Source: Nemertoderma westbladi (Eukaryota; Xenacoelomorpha; Nemertodermatida; Nemertodermatidae). From it: a stretch of DNA of 47,371 nucleotides. The stretch covers positions 1 to 47,371 of the forward strand of contig JAUCBJ010008108.1 in assembly GCA_032718475.1 (NCBI GenBank), in the 5' to 3' direction. Each line of letters begins with the position of its first letter. Within the stretch, counting starts at the first letter, position 1. The position numbers and the translations under genes were made by a program. The notes below the pieces were generated by a model. The model had not been told where the DNA came from. It was given only the letters and a program-made list of their open reading frames with translations, and made no database searches. Positions 43,616-47,371 of the stretch are shown in pieces.

Positions 43616-43879
43616 TTAGTGTTGTGACCGATAGCCCGTCTCTCCTGTTATTCTCACTGGTACTACCCCGAGTAGTACTGTCCTCTTCCTCCTTGCTCCC
43701 GTCGTGCTCGTTGCCATTGTTTGGCCTCTACCTCCATCTACCTCGCCGTGTTTCATTGGTGTTTCCCTACACTCTTCGAATCTGTGTCCTCCTACCACGC
43801 ATCGATGACATAGTCCATTTATACCCGCGTAGGCTACCCGATCTTGTTTAGGCAACGCCTGCCAATGCTTGCAGTTCAT
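43616..43879 (-). pseudogene. gag: BEL/Pao Gag zinc-knuckle segment
   Basis: It reads HWQALPKQDRVAYAGINGL, then CHRCVVGGHRFEEC, a C-x2-C-x4-H-x4-C knuckle (nucleic-acid binding), then a basic tail and VLLGVVPVRITG leading to the protease. Its start repeats sequence found in the 44079-44867 frame, because of the 298-bp duplication. Confidence 0.78.
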
Positions 43880-44426
43880 GGTCTGGTGGAATGCGTTTGT
43901 GTGTAATTGGCATTTGTATTCTGGATTGTAGCATTCTTTGTATAGCGCTTCACGTATCGCGCGTATATTTATACCTAGCGGTTTAGTGTTTTGGTTATTT
44001 GGACTCGGCCTACTGGGGGTGTTGGGATTATATTTGTTTGTGTTGTTGTTTTGTTTCTGTCCCTGCCACGGTGTGGCCCTACTCCCAGCTGTCTGTGGAC
44101 TTGCAGTCCCTTGTGTCGCTAACCACGTAGGCTACCCAATCTTGTTTAGGCAACGCCTGCCAATGCTTGTAGTTCATGGTCTGGTGGAATGCGTTTTTGT
44201 GTAATTGGCATTTGTATTCTGGATTGTAGCATTCTTTGTATAGCGCTTCACGTATCGCGCGTATATTTATACCTAGCAGTTTAGTGTTTTGGTTATTTGG
44301 ACTCGGCCTACTGGGGGTGTTGGGATTATATTTGTTCGTGTTGTTGTTTTGTTTCTGTCCTTGCCACGGTGTGGCCCTACTCCCAGCTGTCTGTGGACTT
44401 GCAGTCCCCTGTGTCGCCGCGTATGG
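43831..44426. repeat. 298-bp tandem duplication in gag
   Basis: AGGCTACCC-ATCTTGTTTAG starts at 43831 and 44129 (298 bp apart). The two copies differ at only a few positions (for example GCAGTTC versus GTAGTTC). It duplicates the Gag part just before the knuckle. 298 is not a multiple of 3, so one copy is out of frame. Confidence 0.95.
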
Positions 44427-44867
44427 TAGTGACTGTCTTAATTTTGGTAGTGCATTCGCCGCACTGTGTTCGGGTTTAGGCCTGTTGTATTCAGCTCTCG
44501 GCGCCCTCCCCAGACTATCCTCGCTGTAGACTGGGTCTGTAATCAATTCCGCCTCATAGTTAAGGAAGTTCGACATCTCCTCTAGCCCTGGCTCCGCACC
44601 TTTCTTCTCCCGGGTGGAGAAGGCGATCTTTCTCCACTTGTTCCTCAGCCAGATCGGTAGTGCCTGCGCTATTGTAGTGATGTTATTCGATGCGTTGAGT
44701 TCGTAAGGTGCATCTAGGGTCTTTAGCACAATCAGCGCCTTTTCGACTTTATTCGCGAAGGTCTTGATGCTGACAGGGTTATCCTGTAGTCCGCCTGATG
44801 TTATTCCCTTTAAGGTTTGTCGGATGATCTTCGCAGGATGCCCGAATTCCCTGTCCAGGGCCCGCAT
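44079..44867 (-). pseudogene. gag: BEL/Pao Gag, DUF1759-like C-terminal part
   Basis: The 262-codon frame reads MRALDREFGHPAKIIRQTL, VEKALIVLKTLDAPYEL, ALPIWLRNKWRKIAF and NFLNYEAELITDP. It then has an Asn/Pro/Gln-rich linker and QLHKNAFHQTMNYKHWQALP. The pattern L-x-x-x-F-G-x-P-x-x-I ... L-P-x-x-L-x-x-x-W matches Gag of BEL/Pao elements. The protein should continue upstream (ECLKYLQVYTGGPAYDIV in another frame about 44890-44950), so a frameshift lies near 44885. Confidence 0.75.
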
Positions 44868-44948
44868 GCAGTCATGAATCCACCTTCGATACCTTGGTAC
44901 TGCCTTACGATGTCGTATGCTGGCCCCCCTGTGTAAACTTGTAGGTAT

Positions 44949-45434
44949 TTAAGGCACTCCGCCTGCGTCAAGTTTTTTGTTAATATCCGGTGTTATATTT
45001 GGTACTGGGGTTGATGTTACCATGTTAGGGCCCATGCATCTATCGGCAATAGCTCCCCCCTCCTCGGGGTATATATTATATCCCTGCATGTTATAGTCAT
45101 ACTGGTGTGCAGGTACCGGTATAGGCCTATCCACTTCTTGCCTACCGACCGGTATGTACGCCGCGACTTCCGGGTTTAATCCTGTTGTCCTCGTTACCCT
45201 ATCGCCTACACTATCTCTTCCAGCATGGCCTATAGTATGTGCAGTAAGGCCTACAGTATGTCCTACAGTCTGCCTGTGTCCTTCCGGACCAAAGTTTAAT
45301 CTTCTCGAATATTCCAAGAAGTCCTCCCCGCGAGTACCAGTTCCGACGGGAAGTTTCTCTTTGATCCCCACTTCTGTCTTCATCCTCATACCGGTACATC
45401 CTGTAACCTTCTCCCGGTGCGTGGTATATCTCAC
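44949..45434 (-). pseudogene. gag: BEL/Pao Gag middle fragment
   Basis: A 161-codon frame with Tyr/Arg/Gly-rich, low-complexity sequence and TPVPNITPDINKKL near its end, where the frame shifts into the next Gag segment. It has no domain that I recognise. Placement between the coiled-coil and DUF1759-like parts comes from position. Confidence 0.45.
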
Positions 45435-45776
45435 CAGGTTGTGTCTCTCCGGGGCGACGGCAATTTCCCGGAGTATGACCCTACCGGCTCTCTGACTCTA
45501 TCTCGACTATTGACGGTTCACTGTCCGTCCTTTCTCTCCGGTTGGTCGTGGCAATGCTCCTTCGATTCTCCTCACTTCGTCTCGCTTCAGTGCAGTGTTC
45601 CTCCGCATGAGATCTCGCTTCGACCTCCCAGATAAACTCCACTGTTCTTCTTCCGTCTTCCGACTGGGCTCAACATTCTCTCGCTCGCCCACTCACAGCG
45701 CCAACGTCTCTTGCTCTGCCCGGTTGGATGGTCCTGGGGATATTCGCAATCCCCCTACTATTCTCTGTCGTCGGGT

Positions 45777-45960
45777 GCCGCGGTTCACCTAACTTGCCGT
45801 GCGCATTGTCCGCCAACGCTTGTGGGACATTCTCTGCCCCCCCCCCCTCTCGTCCGCTGTTGGGTGCCACGGCTCACTTAACTCGCCGCGCGCATTTCCC
45901 ATTAACGCTTGTTGGACATTCTCTGCCCCCCCCCCCCCCCCCCCCCTCTCGCCACTAATC
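45777..45960. repeat. ~89-bp tandem duplication ending in poly-C
   Basis: GCC-CGG-TCAC-TAACT-GCCG-GCGCAT ... CGCTTGTGGGACATTCTCTG occurs from 45777 and 45866. Each copy ends in a C run (9-10 C, then 21 C at 45926-45946) followed by TCTCG. Confidence 0.8.
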
Positions 45961-46055
45961 GCTTGTGGTGGGGTGCCCGTAGCCCCCCCCCATCCGTCAC
46001 CTCTTATTTTGCCCCTATGCCCCCCTCTAGTCGACGCATTATCTCTACCCTCGCT

Positions 46056-46226
46056 GGGTTTATTCACCCCGCTTCTCCCTGTGCAACTGCGTGGCCTTGC
46101 AGGCTCTCATTGGGTTTATTCACCCTCGCTACTCCCTGTGCAACTGCGTGGCCTTGTAGGCTCTCATTGGGTTTATTCACCCCCGCTACTCCCTGTGCAA
46201 CTGCGTGGCCTTGCAGGCTCTCATTG
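46056..46226. repeat. 56/57-bp tandem repeat, 3 copies
   Basis: GGGTTTATTCACCC-CGCTACTCCCTGTGCAACTG-CGTGGCCTTGCAGGCTCTCATT starts at 46056, 46112 and 46169. Confidence 0.93.
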
Positions 46227-46519
46227 GCTGGCTCACTTGTTCACCCTACGTTTGTATTAATTGCACCGTTATTAATTTCGCCCTGATTCGTTACTAATGA
46301 TATTACTTTGATTAATTTCCTCGGGGTTATTCAAGGTATTGTTATTACCTAAATTATTATTTAAATTATTTAAATTATTTTGCTCCAAATTATTTATATT
46401 ATTATTTAAATTATTTTGCACATTTAAATTAGGATTATTGTTACCGGGTAAAATATTATTTCCCCTGCAAGAAAGTTTTGATTAGGGTTATCTATTACGG
46501 TACTATTAATATTAACTCC

Positions 46520-47354
46520 CTCTAGCGTATTATTACCCCCCCGCCCGTACAGTTACACCAGTCCTGGGTCTGTCGTCCGGTACCTGTAAGTGGGGTAATA
46601 ACAAAGGTTTCCATTACATATGGTTCCTTGTAATTACTACCCGAACCAGCCTCACTCTCCGATAAACCCAACTTTGCCAGTTCTAACCGGCTTTTTTGCT
46701 TTGCTTGATATTGCATTATCCCCCTCAACCAGGTATGCATATCATCCAGCATATGCTTCCCGGCCCTCTCTCTCTCTCTATCCTCCCTACTACTTTGGTT
46801 GGCCAATTCTGTCTCCCTCGCCTCCCGCTCTCTACGCTCGTTCGTTTCCCTCTCTACCCATGCTGCCTCTCTCGCTTCTCACTCTTTGCGCTCATTCACT
46901 TCTCTTTCAATTCTCTCAGCCTCCCGTACCTTGCGCTCGTTTTCCACTCTTGCCTCCCACTCCTCGCGCTCTTTATGCTCACTCATCTCTCTCTCCCCCG
47001 CTCCCTATAGTTTCTCGCCACCCTCTCGGCCCTCTCTTTACACTCTCTCGCTAATTATCACTCCCTCTCTAATAGCGCAGTTCCCTCATCCAACTGCCTT
47101 TCCAGTTCCTTTTGATCCAGTGCCGCAATGTCTAGTTGACACGCCAGATCTATTTCTTACACCCTTCTTGCTTTCGCGGAGGATGTAGCGGACTTATAGG
47201 TCACGACGGACTCCCGTCGCATCTCTGTCCTACTAATTTTCCCCCATTTACTGGGGTTCCTACTAACCGTCGACACCGAATCCTCGGGGTTAACCTCGGA
47301 TTCGCAGTCATGCGGGTCTGCCCATCCCACTAACTTAATTCCCCTAGCATCCAC
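46520..47354 (-). pseudogene. gag: BEL/Pao Gag N-terminal region with charged coiled coil
   Basis: From ATG 47354 the frame reads WADPHDCESEVNPEDSVSTV. After frame changes the minus strand is rich in Arg/Glu codons (46780-47100) giving RERE/ERE runs. Then come DMHTWLRGIMQYQAKQK and SRLELAKLGLSESEAG (46522-46806). A charged coil in Gag also occurs in the plus-strand gag at 4931. Several stops interrupt it. The assignment is by position and composition. Confidence 0.45.
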
Positions 47355-47371
47355 TAAGTAAGTCCCTACGT

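Larger units (their letters stand above)
42661..47371 (-). mobile_element. Decayed BEL/Pao-type LTR retrotransposon, truncated at both ends
   Basis: On the minus strand the order is a charged N-terminal Gag region (47354-46520), Gag middle (45434-44949), Gag C-terminal/DUF1759-like (44867-44079), CCHC knuckle (43879-43616) and A17-type protease (43612-42795). RT, RNase H and integrase are absent: the copy stops near 42.7 kb. Base composition (C-rich on the plus strand) differs sharply from the AT-rich flank. Frame changes between all parts, plus tandem duplications, show it is not functional. Confidence 0.75.

Noticed and set aside
45799-47188. Several Pro/Ser/Leu-rich plus-strand frames of 104-153 codons
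   Set aside because: They arise from C-rich repeats and from the antisense of Arg/Glu-rich Gag codons; no family match.

Overview
The window is eukaryotic DNA from an AT-rich animal genome. The evidence is multi-exon genes with GT-AG introns, non-LTR and LTR retrotransposons, long-TIR DNA transposons, MITEs, minisatellites and homopolymer G/C runs; there are no operons or bacterial genes. The 6-8 bp palindromes ACCGGT(AC) and TAGGCCTA recur far above chance. My impression, which the window cannot prove, is that this fits a marine invertebrate deuterostome (echinoderm-like). The only recognisable host genes encode the sodium/calcium exchanger family SLC8 (NCX/Calx).

Layout. 1-4930: no host gene, with several tandem duplications and many ACCGGTAC palindromes, leading into a 902-codon BEL/Pao-type gag ORF (4931-7639). 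That ORF is cut exactly at the left end of a 3.9-kb DNA transposon (7638-11510). The transposon has ~340-bp terminal inverted repeats and one intact 747-codon transposase-like gene with hAT/RNase H-like landmarks. 11570-19100 is a nested graveyard: pieces of at least three non-LTR/RT elements, interrupted by members of one fold-back repeat family (12000-13819, 14027-15268, 16931-17550; another copy at 31059-32178) and by a 238-bp fold-back insertion with a 14-bp target duplication.

19430-27388 (minus strand) holds six exons of NCX copy 1: the alpha-1 membrane exon, two cytoplasmic-loop exons, two exons forming Calx-beta domain 1, and the first exon of Calx-beta domain 2. All splice phases agree. 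Its 3' half is not found in the window. 28856-31017 is a 42-unit minisatellite of 51/52-bp units. 33023-34571 is a TTAA-bounded piggyBac-like non-autonomous element with five internal ~163-bp repeats.

35258-42201 (minus strand) holds five exons of NCX copy 2: one loop exon homologous to copy 1, a linker exon, and three exons covering TM6 to the alpha-2 repeat. Calx-beta exons are not recognisable between them, and the final transmembrane exon is missing. The C-terminal half of one exchanger therefore lies upstream of the N-terminal half of another, which suggests an old tandem duplication with decay, or an assembly join. 42661-47371 (minus strand) is a decayed BEL/Pao element (gag, CCHC knuckle, A17-type protease) broken by frameshifts and tandem duplications.

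Functionally, the NCX exons would encode a plasma-membrane Na+/Ca2+ antiporter with a Ca2+-sensing cytoplasmic loop. Everything else is mobile DNA and its debris, much of it sitting in the NCX introns.
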